Shown here: positions 1-7,468 of the stretch, one piece after another
How the letters are laid out: each line of letters starts with the position of its first letter
Numbering within the stretch: the first letter of the stretch is position 1
Source: Mesorhizobium sp. M1C.F.Ca.ET.210.01.1.1
Lineage (GTDB): Bacteria; Pseudomonadota; Alphaproteobacteria; Rhizobiales; Rhizobiaceae
Reading direction: 5' to 3'
NCBI RefSeq assembly: GCF_004791585.1
Contig: NZ_SRUU01000016.1
Span: 1 to 64,000 of the forward strand
DNA length: 64,000 bases
Position numbers and translations under genes: made by a program
Notes under the pieces: model-generated
Database searches by the model: none
Told to the model about the DNA's origin: nothing
What the model saw: the letters and a program-made list of their open reading frames with translations, nothing else

Positions 1-122
1 ACCGCATCGCCAAAAACATCCTTCAGGCCGCCGATGCTGACAAAGTCCCCATCAGCCACCGCATTAAGAAATGTGCCTGGAATGACGACTACCTCATCCA
101 GGCGCTGACCCATATGCGATAG
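1..122 (+). CDS. C-terminal fragment of an unidentified protein
   Basis: An open frame enters from the left edge (first full codon at base 3) and ends at TAG 120-122. It gives the last 39 residues of a protein, ending in ALTHMR. The fragment is rich in Lys, Asp and His, with the run HRIKKCAWNDDYL. I do not recognise the family, and the start lies outside the window. A palindromic repeat begins within a few bases of the stop, as expected just after a real gene end. Coding status is likely but not proven. Confidence 0.5.
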   Translation, partial: RIAKNILQAADADKVPISHRIKKCAWNDDYLIQALTHMR

Positions 123-124
123 CC

Positions 125-178
125 CTGCCCTCGTGGGGGAGATGTCCGGCAGGACAGAGGGGGGCGCGAAGGAATGCG
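125..178. repeat. Family B palindromic repeat, single arm
   Basis: The core 'gatgtccggcaggacagagg' followed by 'ggggcgcgaagg' recurs in the window: near 11455, 29985, 34530 and 48003, and inverted near 29860. It lies between two gene ends (stop at 122 and stop at 190 of the opposite-strand gene). That position is typical of rhizobial intergenic repeats that can act as bidirectional terminators. Confidence 0.7.
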
Positions 179-189
179 GCGTTCGCGCC

Positions 190-741
190 TCAGTCCTCAA
201 CCAACGCCGCCGTCGTCGTCATCCGTACGCCTTGCTCGGCGAAGGCCGCGTTGTAACGAGCGATGATGTCGGGTGCCTTTTCCTTGTCGCTATCCAGCGT
301 CGAATGCGCGTCGGAAACCACGGTGACGCCGAGCCCTTCGGTAAAGGCGCCTTTGACCGTAGCGGCGACGCAGAAATCGGTCTGGGCGCCGATCAGCACG
401 ACGTCCTTGGCGCCCTGCCCCGCCACCCATTCGCCAAGGGCGGTGTTGGAAAAAGCGTTGCCGACGCTCTTGCCGAAGGTCGGCTCGCCGGCCGCCTGGC
501 CGAGCTGCGGCCACACCGGCCAGCCGGAAGCACCCGGCGCCAGCGGATCGCCCGCCGGCCCGTCGTGGCGGATGAAGGCCACCTTGCGGCCGGTACGGCG
601 CGCCCAGTCGATCAGTTTTCGAGCGCGCCCGGCGATTGTGTCGGCGTCATGGATCGGCGGATCGAAACGGCCGTCGAACATGCCGGTCTGCAGGTCGATG
701 ACGATGAGCGGAGCGGTGGCGGAGGGAGCGGTGTCTGGCAT
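190..741 (-). CDS. Isochorismatase-family cysteine hydrolase
   Basis: This 183-residue protein has the isochorismatase-like fold: a parallel beta-sheet enzyme with an Asp-Lys-Cys catalytic triad. The triad is visible as D16 in 'VIDLQTGMF', K91 in 'FGKSVGNAF' and C124 in 'TDFCVAATV'. A Gly-Ala before the catalytic loop fits the usual cis-peptide. Family members hydrolyse isochorismate, nicotinamide or N-carbamoyl amides, and the substrate cannot be told from sequence. The open frame runs upstream to 849, but that extension is low-complexity Arg-rich sequence, so I chose the ATG at 741 directly before 'APLIVIDLQ'. The gene appears monocistronic. Confidence 0.85.
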   Translation of the reverse strand: MPDTAPSATAPLIVIDLQTGMFDGRFDPPIHDADTIAGRARKLIDWARRTGRKVAFIRHDGPAGDPLAPGASGWPVWPQLGQAAGEPTFGKSVGNAFSNTALGEWVAGQGAKDVVLIGAQTDFCVAATVKGAFTEGLGVTVVSDAHSTLDSDKEKAPDIIARYNAAFAEQGVRMTTTAALVED

Positions 742-881
742 GGCGGCGAAGATAGCGGAGGCGGGGGACGGGTCAAGAACAAGACGCCGCCGGAAGCGCC
801 ATCCTCGAGTCAATAAACAATCCAGGGTTGAAATCTGGTGGCGTCGCAACTAATATCAACTGAGAGGTTGGGGCAACGACG

Positions 882-1292
882 ATGAATGAACAATACACCG
901 TATTCCTGATCGGAGGAGGCACGGGCGGAGATGAGCAAGCGACGTTTGAGCTTCGCGACGTAGGCGCAAGATGCGGGCTCACCTGCAAATACCGAGGAAA
1001 GGTCATCGAGGCTGAAGAGGACGACTACTTCGAAGCGCTGTTCCGGATTCGCCAGCAACTTGAAATCGATGGGTTGCTGCCCTTCTGCTACGGCGCTAGC
1101 GGCTATGTCTTTCCAGAGGGGACAGTGATCGAGATGAGTCGCGGACTGATTGCCTGCAAGGTGAAGATGGGGCAGCCACCGCAAAAGACCGATTTGGTCA
1201 ATATTTTCGCCGACGGTCACGATGTGGCGCCCACCTTCCCTCGAATGCAGCAGAAATGTTGGGACGCGTGGCTCGCTTCGTTGCCGTCATGA
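882..1292 (+). CDS. Hypothetical protein, 136 aa
   Basis: A soluble, mixed-composition protein starting MNEQYTVFLIGGGTGG. The Gly-rich start looks superficially like a nucleotide-binding loop, but no beta-alpha-beta context follows. Two cysteines sit in 'ARCGLTCKYRG', one in 'PFCYGASGYVFP' and one in 'ACKVKMG'. There is no signal peptide or membrane segment. It is codon-plausible and stands alone between the isochorismatase-type gene and the LysR gene. Its size and acidic 'EAEEDDYFEA' patch would suit an immunity-type protein, but that is speculation; no toxin gene adjoins it. I do not recognise the family. Confidence 0.6.
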   Translation: MNEQYTVFLIGGGTGGDEQATFELRDVGARCGLTCKYRGKVIEAEEDDYFEALFRIRQQLEIDGLLPFCYGASGYVFPEGTVIEMSRGLIACKVKMGQPPQKTDLVNIFADGHDVAPTFPRMQQKCWDAWLASLPS

Positions 1293-1326
1293 GAGCAGTA
1301 TCGTCAGGCGTCCCCCTGCCCCCGCC

Positions 1327-2235
1327 CTACGACATCAGCGGCATCGGTCCTTTCAGCGCCTCCGCCAACGCGTCGCGGAACACCGCGATCGGCCGCGCCA
1401 GCCTTCCGGCCGGCGGGCGGTGGAGCAGCCAGCAGCGCACCTGTGGCTTGAAGCCGGGGCAATCGACCACCTCGACCGCTTCGCGCCACGGGCTGCCTGA
1501 CAGCGCGCCGGGGGTGACGACGCCGATGCCGTGGCCGCGCGCCACCAGCGACATGCGAAGATCGGCCCCCTGCGCCTCGACGCCGACGTGGAAAGGCAGC
1601 CGCGCCACCTCGAAGCGATGGCGGATGAAGGCGCGAAAGCCGCAGCCGGTCTCGTTGAGCACCCAGGAGTAGCGCGACAAATCCGTAAGCTCGGCCGGCT
1701 TCGGCACGCCGAGGCTTGGCGAGGCCACCAAAAGCACCGACTGCGCGCCGAGATCGTCACGGACGAGCTCCGGCGGCGGCGCGACACCGTCGGCGATGCA
1801 GACGGCGACCGCGTCGATCTCGCTGTGCAGCACCTGCTCCACCAGGCGCGGCGACAGGCTGGAGGTGATCTTCAGCGTCAGTTGCGGGAAGGCGGCGCGC
1901 AAGCTGTCGAGCGGATCCGACAGCGCGCTGGTCGAGAGGTAAGGCATGATGCCGAGGCGGAATTCCCCCTTCACCTCGCCGGCCGGCGAGACGCCGGCCT
2001 TCAGGTCTTCCAGCGAGCGCAGCACCCGGCGGCCGTGCTCATAGGCCTCCCTCCCGGAAGCGGTCGGCTTCAGCGGCTTCGACTGGTGGTCGAGCAAGGG
2101 CGTCGCCAGCCGCTCTTCCAGGTTCTGGATGCGGCGGGTGACGCCGGGCTGGGTGAGGTTCAGCCTTGCCGAGGCGCCAACGATGGAGCCGGTCTCGACG
2201 ACGGCGACGAAGGCTTCGAGGTCGTGAATGTTCAT
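1327..2235 (-). CDS. LysR-family transcriptional regulator
   Basis: A 302-residue protein of standard LysR length. The N-terminal winged helix-turn-helix is clear: 'MNIHDLEAFVAVVETGSIV' then 'ASARLNLTQPGVTRRIQNLE' (about residues 1-60). The effector-binding domain (about 90-295) contains 'FRLGIMPYLSTSALSDPLD' and a typical second lobe. It is divergent from the MFS gene at 2334, with a 98-bp gap. LysR proteins commonly control the gene they diverge from, so it probably regulates that exporter in response to its substrate. The effector is unknown. Confidence 0.93.
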   Translation of the reverse strand: MNIHDLEAFVAVVETGSIVGASARLNLTQPGVTRRIQNLEERLATPLLDHQSKPLKPTASGREAYEHGRRVLRSLEDLKAGVSPAGEVKGEFRLGIMPYLSTSALSDPLDSLRAAFPQLTLKITSSLSPRLVEQVLHSEIDAVAVCIADGVAPPPELVRDDLGAQSVLLVASPSLGVPKPAELTDLSRYSWVLNETGCGFRAFIRHRFEVARLPFHVGVEAQGADLRMSLVARGHGIGVVTPGALSGSPWREAVEVVDCPGFKPQVRCWLLHRPPAGRLARPIAVFRDALAEALKGPMPLMS

Positions 2236-2246
2236 GCGTAACTCGC

Positions 2247-2257
2247 ATAATCATTAT
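2247..2257. promoter_or_regulatory. Candidate LysR operator in the divergent promoter
   Basis: ATAATCATTAT is a perfect 11-bp palindrome in the 98-bp gap between the LysR and MFS starts. It resembles the AT-rich interrupted dyads LysR regulators bind, with a related half-site 'GCATTATGATCG' about 20 bp downstream. The assignment is inference from position. Confidence 0.35.
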
Positions 2258-2333
2258 CAGATCAATTCAATTGTAGCATTATGATCGTTCGCAATAAAGT
2301 CCTCGCCGGATATGCGGACAGCGAGGATCATTC

Positions 2334-3539
2334 ATGCACGGCAATGCGCAACTGGCCGACCGGCCAGCCGAAATCATCACCAGGCCGCAGACGCTGCTGT
2401 TCGCCGCCTCGGTCGGCATCATCGTCACCAACCTGTTCGCGCCGCAGACGCTGGTTGGGCTGATCGGTCCGTCGCTGGGCGCGGCGGCGTCCGAAAGTGG
2501 CCTCGTCTCGATGGCAACGCTGCTCGGCTATGCCGCCGGGCTGTTCTTCCTGGTGCCGCTGTCGGACCTCGTCGAGAACCGCGTGCTGGTGCTGCGCATG
2601 CTCGTCGCGGCGGCGCTCGCCGCCGCCGTGGCTGCCTTCGCGCCCTCCGCCGCCTCGTTGCTCGCCGTACTGTTCATGCTGGGGGCCGCCTGCTCCTGCA
2701 TCCAGGTGCTGGTGCCGGTCGCGGCTTCCATGGCGCCGCCCGGACAGGACGGGCGCGTCATCGGCGACGTGATGAGCGGTCTGATGGCCGGCATCCTGCT
2801 TTCGCGGCCGCTCGCCAGCCTCGTCGCCGACGCCTTCGGCTGGCGGGCCTTCTACGCATTAAGCGCCGCGGCACTCGCGCTACTCGCCATCCTGCTCGGC
2901 CTCACGCTGCCGAGGCGGCGGCCGCTGGCGCATGCGAGCTACGCGGCGCTCATCGCCTCGTTGTTGGAGCTTTTGCGACAGGAGCCGGTTCTACGCCGCC
3001 GCGCCTTCACGGCAAGCCTGGCGATGGCCGCGTTCAGCGTGTTCTGGACGGCGGTCGCGCTCAGGCTCGCCGCGCCACCCTTCGAGCTTGGCCAGCCCGG
3101 CATCGCACTCTTCGCGCTGGTCGGCGCCGGGGGCGCCGCGGTGACGCCGCTGTTCGGCCGCGCCGGCGACCGTGGCTGGACACGGCCGGCGACGATGCTG
3201 TGCCATCTCGGCCTCATCGCGGCGCTCGGACTTGCCGCCTGGGCGGGCGGAGCGAATGCTGGCGACTCGTGGCTGCCGCTGGTGCTGATGGGCGCCAGCG
3301 CCGTGCTGCTCGACATCGGCGTCACCGGCGACCAGACGCTCGGCCGCCGCGCCGTCAACCTGCTGCAGCCGAAAGCGCGCGGCCGGATCAACGGGCTGTT
3401 CGTCGGGATCTTCTTCATCGGCGGGGCGGTTGGCTCGCTGCTGGCGGGGGTCGCGTGGGCGTGGGGCGGGTGGCCGACGGTATGCGCAGCGGGTGCGATG
3501 TTCGGGGTGATAGCGCTGGCGGCGGATTGGATGGGATAG
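2334..3539 (+). CDS. MFS transporter, likely drug/metabolite exporter
   Basis: A 401-residue integral membrane protein with about 12 hydrophobic helices in two halves of six. The loop between helices 2 and 3, 'PLSDLVENRVLVLRML', matches the MFS signature loop (G/D-x-x-x-D-R-x-G-R-R), here degenerate. The C-terminal half has 'FGRAGDRGWTRPATML' as its counterpart. It diverges from a LysR gene, a common arrangement for exporters. The ATG at 2334 leaves a short cytoplasmic N-terminus before helix 1. The substrate is unknown. Confidence 0.88.
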   Translation: MHGNAQLADRPAEIITRPQTLLFAASVGIIVTNLFAPQTLVGLIGPSLGAAASESGLVSMATLLGYAAGLFFLVPLSDLVENRVLVLRMLVAAALAAAVAAFAPSAASLLAVLFMLGAACSCIQVLVPVAASMAPPGQDGRVIGDVMSGLMAGILLSRPLASLVADAFGWRAFYALSAAALALLAILLGLTLPRRRPLAHASYAALIASLLELLRQEPVLRRRAFTASLAMAAFSVFWTAVALRLAAPPFELGQPGIALFALVGAGGAAVTPLFGRAGDRGWTRPATMLCHLGLIAALGLAAWAGGANAGDSWLPLVLMGASAVLLDIGVTGDQTLGRRAVNLLQPKARGRINGLFVGIFFIGGAVGSLLAGVAWAWGGWPTVCAAGAMFGVIALAADWMG

Positions 3540-3544
3540 CGCGA

Positions 3545-3741
3545 CCTCCCCTTCTCCCCTTGCGGGAGAAGGTGGATCGGCGCGCAGCACCGAGACGGAT
3601 GAGGGGTGCTGGAAGGAATGAGGCGCGAAAACACCGAGCGAAACTAAGCGCTTAGTTCTTTAAAACAGCGATCCGGCCAACCCCCCTCATCCGTCCGAGC
3701 TTCGCTCGGCCACCTTCTCCCACAAGGGGAGAAGGAGGGGC
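3545..3741. repeat. Composite palindromic element (family A), copy 1
   Basis: Two diverged arms in inverted orientation flank a spacer of about 70 bp. The left arm is 'cccttctccccttgcgggag' plus 'aaggtggatcggcgcgcag', ending 'gacggatgaggggtg'. The right arm, read backwards, has the same ends but an inner 'ccgagcgaagctcgg' hairpin. The second copy at 24684-24879 has the two arm types in the opposite order. Both spacers contain a 'ggaaggaatgag' motif in the same relation to the arms. Copy 1 lies between the convergent stops of the MFS gene and an amidase gene, so it may act as a bidirectional terminator. Confidence 0.85.
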
Positions 3742-3742
3742 G

Positions 3743-5761
3743 CTACTCAATCCCGCCCGTCACAAGATACGCCCCGGCACAGCGCCCATCTGGCAGCCGC
3801 ACGATGGCCGTGACGATCGAGCCATACGCACCGCGCCAGACGCTGTGGAAGCCTTGATGCGTCGAGGCCGGCACGACGACCCGCGCGGTGTGGCGATTGC
3901 CGTCCGCCAGCATGATGACCGGCTCGCCGTTGACGTGGACTTTGAGGATAGCCGCTTGTGGGTCGCCGCCCACCTCGAGCTCCAGCGCAATCGCGATCTC
4001 GTCGGTGTCGCCGGCGTGGATCGTCTCGGCGCTCAGCGTCAGCGCAAGCGGCGCATCGCCAGGCTTGCCCGGCCCCCTGCCCTCCGCAAACACATCGTCC
4101 GCCAGCGCCGGCGTGCGCGGCGGAACGGTGCGGCGCTTTGTGGTGCGCTCGTAGTCGCCGGCCATCGTCAGCAGTGCGACATCATCATAGGCCTTACCGG
4201 CGAAGGTGAGCCCCACCGGCATGCCGATATCGGCCATGGTGCCCATCGGCACGGTCACCGTCGGGATGCCGAGATGACGCCAGACGAGATTGCCATTGGC
4301 GACCCAGGTGCCGTTGCGCCAAGCGAGATCGGCGGAGGCTTCGTTGACGTCGGCATCGGCGGGGCCGACATCGGCCACCGCCGGCAGCACCACGGCGTCG
4401 AGCCCTCGGGCGTCCAGCCAATCCTCGAAATCCACGGGGCGCGTTGTCTCCAGCCCCTCGAGGCCGGCTTCCATCGTCGGGATGCGCTCGAATGGCGTCA
4501 CGCCCTGCTTCGCCCGCTCGACATACTTCGCGAGATCAAAACCGTCGTCGCCATAGCGGTCGGGCAGCGCGCCCGGCGGTTGCGGGAAGATCTTTGGGCC
4601 GTCGACCGAGGCCAGATCGGGCAACGCCGGGTCGGCGTTGGCGCGCAAAAAATCGTCCCAGGACCAGATCGAAAGGTCCCAGATCTCTCGGCTTGCAAAC
4701 TCCTGCGGCACCAGCCCGCGATCGACCATCGACAGAGCGCCCGGCCGGTCGCGCTCGTAGTTGGAGACGACGGGGAAATCGACCTCGACCACCTCGGCGC
4801 CGAGCGCTTCCAGGTCGCGCGCCGCCTGCCGCCAGAGATCGAGCACCGAGGCGCGGGTCTCGATCGGTCGATCGGCGCCTTCATCCTTGCCGATATACAT
4901 CTTCGGCACGCCGAGCCGCTTGCCCCTAAGCGAACCCTCCAGCGCCAGCCCGGTGTAGCTCGGCGGCCTGAGCGCGGAAGCCTTCGGGATCGAAACCCAT
5001 GGCTGCACGCGCCAGAAATCGCCGCGCGTCTCTTCATCGTCGGCGACGATCACGTCGAGCAGTTCCAGCATGTCGGGGATGGTGCGCGTGTGCGGCACCA
5101 CCACATCCATGGTCGGCACCAGCGGCCAGTTGCCACGCACTGAGATCACACCGCGCGAGGGCGTGTAGGCGGCGAGCGCGTTGTTGGAAGCCGGCGCGCG
5201 GCCGGACGACCAGGTCTCCTCGCCGAGCCCGAAGGCGGCGAAGGAAGCGGCCGTCGCCGTGCCCGAGCCGTTCGACGAGCCGGAGCCGAAGGCGGCGGTG
5301 AGAAAGTCCTTGTTGTAAGGGCTCTCGGCGCGGCCATAGACGCCGCGCTGCATGCCGCCATTGGCCATGGGCGGCATGTTGGTGAGGCCGATCAGCACCG
5401 CGCCCGCGGCGCGCAGCCGGGCGATGGTGAAGGCGTCGTCGGTAGCGGTGAGACGCTCGAACGCGGGCGAGCCGGCGGCGACCGTCAGGCCTTTCACCTT
5501 GTAGCTGTCCTTGGCGGTGTAAGGGATGCCGTCGAGCGGCCCAAGCGCCTTGCCCTCGCGGCGGCGCCGGTCGGAGGTAGCCGCTTCCTCGAACATCCTG
5601 GGATTGAGGATGGGCACGGCGTTGAGCGCGACGCCGTGGCGGTCGTAATGGGCGATGCGCCGCAGATACGTGGCGGTAAGCTCGACGCTGGTGACGGTGC
5701 CGTCCTCAAGCGCGCTGCGCAGATCGGCGATCGAGGCTTCTACGAGGTGGAGGGTGGGCAT
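3743..5761 (-). CDS. Amidase-signature family hydrolase with C-terminal extension
   Basis: A 672-residue protein of the amidase signature family (Ser-cisSer-Lys triad). The Lys motif is 'PYTAKDSYKVKG'. The Gly/Ser loop is 'GSGSSNGSGTATAASFAAFG', and the nucleophile region reads 'ETWSSGRAPASNN' in place of the usual DTGGSIRxPA. Typical members are 450-500 residues; this one adds about 110 residues (ending 'AGAYLVTGGIE') that look like a beta-rich domain. The open frame continues upstream to 5881, but that part is encoded by a repeat, so I start at ATG 5761 (MPTLHLVEAS). The substrate is unknown; a role in amide or ester catabolism is likely. Confidence 0.85.
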   Translation of the reverse strand: MPTLHLVEASIADLRSALEDGTVTSVELTATYLRRIAHYDRHGVALNAVPILNPRMFEEAATSDRRRREGKALGPLDGIPYTAKDSYKVKGLTVAAGSPAFERLTATDDAFTIARLRAAGAVLIGLTNMPPMANGGMQRGVYGRAESPYNKDFLTAAFGSGSSNGSGTATAASFAAFGLGEETWSSGRAPASNNALAAYTPSRGVISVRGNWPLVPTMDVVVPHTRTIPDMLELLDVIVADDEETRGDFWRVQPWVSIPKASALRPPSYTGLALEGSLRGKRLGVPKMYIGKDEGADRPIETRASVLDLWRQAARDLEALGAEVVEVDFPVVSNYERDRPGALSMVDRGLVPQEFASREIWDLSIWSWDDFLRANADPALPDLASVDGPKIFPQPPGALPDRYGDDGFDLAKYVERAKQGVTPFERIPTMEAGLEGLETTRPVDFEDWLDARGLDAVVLPAVADVGPADADVNEASADLAWRNGTWVANGNLVWRHLGIPTVTVPMGTMADIGMPVGLTFAGKAYDDVALLTMAGDYERTTKRRTVPPRTPALADDVFAEGRGPGKPGDAPLALTLSAETIHAGDTDEIAIALELEVGGDPQAAILKVHVNGEPVIMLADGNRHTARVVVPASTHQGFHSVWRGAYGSIVTAIVRLPDGRCAGAYLVTGGIE

Positions 5762-5811
5762 GATTGGCCTTCGCATTGCTATGGCCGCGGCGATCGAAAG
5801 TCTCGCTCCGG

Positions 5812-5885
5812 CACCCCCCCTCTGCCCCACTGGGCATCTCGCCCGCAAGGGGGAGATTGGCTGGACGCCGCCTTTCGCCAATCAC
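5812..5885. repeat. Family B-like palindromic repeat, diverged
   Basis: The sequence has a 'cccccctctgccccactggg' arm, then 'gcccgcaagggggagattgg' and a 'cgccaatc' tail like those in the 29.9 kb pair. It sits just upstream of the amidase start and downstream of the Sel1 gene stop. It keeps the amidase frame open and so creates a false 40-residue N-terminal extension. Confidence 0.6.
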
Positions 5886-5895
5886 GGCGACAGGC

Positions 5896-7395
5896 TCACA
5901 GCGTCTTGCTGTCGAGCAGGCCGTTTTGTTTCATGAGCTCGATATAGGTCTTGGCTTGGGCGTTGCCGTGTTCCGCCGCCTTCAAGAACCATTTGGCCGC
6001 TTCCGGGTAATTCGGCGTGCCGTCAATTCCGAAATAGTAGAGCGTGCCAAGGCCGAACTCGGCATCGACGCTGCCAGTCTTGGCCGCCGCCAACCACCAG
6101 AACTCCGCGGCCTTGCCGTCCCTGGCTGTACCTCTGCCATTGGCGTAGGCATAGGCGGCGCCCAACTGACCTCGAACATCGCCCTGTCCAGCGGCCTTTT
6201 TCCACCATAGCAGCGCGTCTGCGTCACTTTTAGCTAGGCCGATACCTTTTGAATAAGCAACGCCAAGATTCGACTGCGCGCGGGCATCGCCCTGATTGGC
6301 AGCCTTCAGCCACCACTGCGCTGCAGTGGCATCATTTTTGGTCACGCCAAGGCCTTGCGAATAGACGTTGCCGAGGTTTGACTGAGCGCCGGCGTCGCCC
6401 TGATTGGCTGCCTTGAGCCACCAGGATGCCGCTTCTTCGTCGTTCCTGGCCACACCTTTGCCCGTCGCATAAGCATAGGCCACCGCCGATTGCGCCTGGG
6501 AAACACCGCTGGTCGCCGACTTTGTCCACCATTGAACCGCCAGCCGCTCGTCCTGCGCCAGCCCGTCACCCTCATGGTAGAGATTGCCGAGCATATATTG
6601 GCCGTTCGCATTCCCCTGATCCGAGGCCTTGCGAGCCCATACCGCGGCGAGTTGGCTGTCCTTCTCGAGACCCAAACCGAACTTGTAGGCCTTGCTGAGA
6701 ACATAGGCGGCTTCCGGATGCCCCTTGTCAGCCGCCCTGCGGGTCCACATCACCCCCATCTTGTCGTCTTTTTTGACACCCAGGCCGTTAAAGTAAACCT
6801 GACCGAGGCTGTACGCGGCCTCCACGCTTCCCGCGTCGAGCGCCTTGCGCCACCAATAGAGTGCCTGCTCATCGCTCTTGGTCAGTCCCTGACCCAGCGA
6901 ATAGAAGACGCCAAGCTGATACTCGCCATTTGCATTGTTCTTATCAGCCGCCTTGCGCGCCAGGCTGACGGCGAGATCATTGTCCTTTTTAACGCCCCTG
7001 CCCAGCGAATAGGCTTGGCTGAGCGCGGCTTCGGCCTCCGCATTGCCGCCGTCGGCGGACTTGCGCCACCAATGGACCGCCTGCTCGTCGTTTTGTGCCG
7101 TTCCTTCGCCGCGCCAGTACATCCCGCCGAGATAACCTTGTGCGTCCAGGTTGCCCATGTTCGCCAGCACTGTCAGCTGACGAAACTCCCCGGCGTAATC
7201 CTTGGCGAGATACGCCGCCTGTATTTTCTTCGATAGCGACCACTGCTGGTAGTAATTCAGGACCGGCCCAAACAGCAGGAAACCGGCCAGCACCACCAAG
7301 GCAAGGCACAGGGCTGGCCCGGGACGCGGCTTGCGCGGACTATAGGTTGCCGTTTGTGACTTAGGCGGCCATTCGAAATCGCTCAAGATTACCAA
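5896..7395 (-). CDS. Membrane-anchored Sel1-repeat protein
   Basis: A protein of 499 residues with one transmembrane segment near residues 28-47 ('ALCLALVVLAGFLLFGPVL'). It is followed by eleven complete Sel1-like repeats of 36 residues and a partial twelfth. The repeat pattern is A-x-x-x-LG-x-x-Y-x-x-G-x-GV-x-x-D-x-x-x-A-x-x-WW-x-K-A. Sel1 repeats form alpha-solenoids that scaffold protein complexes; in rhizobia some (ExoR-like) act in the periplasm on signalling or exopolysaccharide control. The frame opens with TTG at 7395, and a second in-frame TTG at 7386 has better Shine-Dalgarno spacing, so the start is uncertain. The next gene upstream on this strand is the WD40 protein. Confidence 0.88.
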   Translation of the reverse strand: MVILSDFEWPPKSQTATYSPRKPRPGPALCLALVVLAGFLLFGPVLNYYQQWSLSKKIQAAYLAKDYAGEFRQLTVLANMGNLDAQGYLGGMYWRGEGTAQNDEQAVHWWRKSADGGNAEAEAALSQAYSLGRGVKKDNDLAVSLARKAADKNNANGEYQLGVFYSLGQGLTKSDEQALYWWRKALDAGSVEAAYSLGQVYFNGLGVKKDDKMGVMWTRRAADKGHPEAAYVLSKAYKFGLGLEKDSQLAAVWARKASDQGNANGQYMLGNLYHEGDGLAQDERLAVQWWTKSATSGVSQAQSAVAYAYATGKGVARNDEEAASWWLKAANQGDAGAQSNLGNVYSQGLGVTKNDATAAQWWLKAANQGDARAQSNLGVAYSKGIGLAKSDADALLWWKKAAGQGDVRGQLGAAYAYANGRGTARDGKAAEFWWLAAAKTGSVDAEFGLGTLYYFGIDGTPNYPEAAKWFLKAAEHGNAQAKTYIELMKQNGLLDSKTL

Positions 7396-7468
7396 CCCAC
7401 TTGAAAATCAACAGCAATCAATAACGCAAGACTGTCTGTTCTATAATATCCGCGGCGCGGATGTCACG

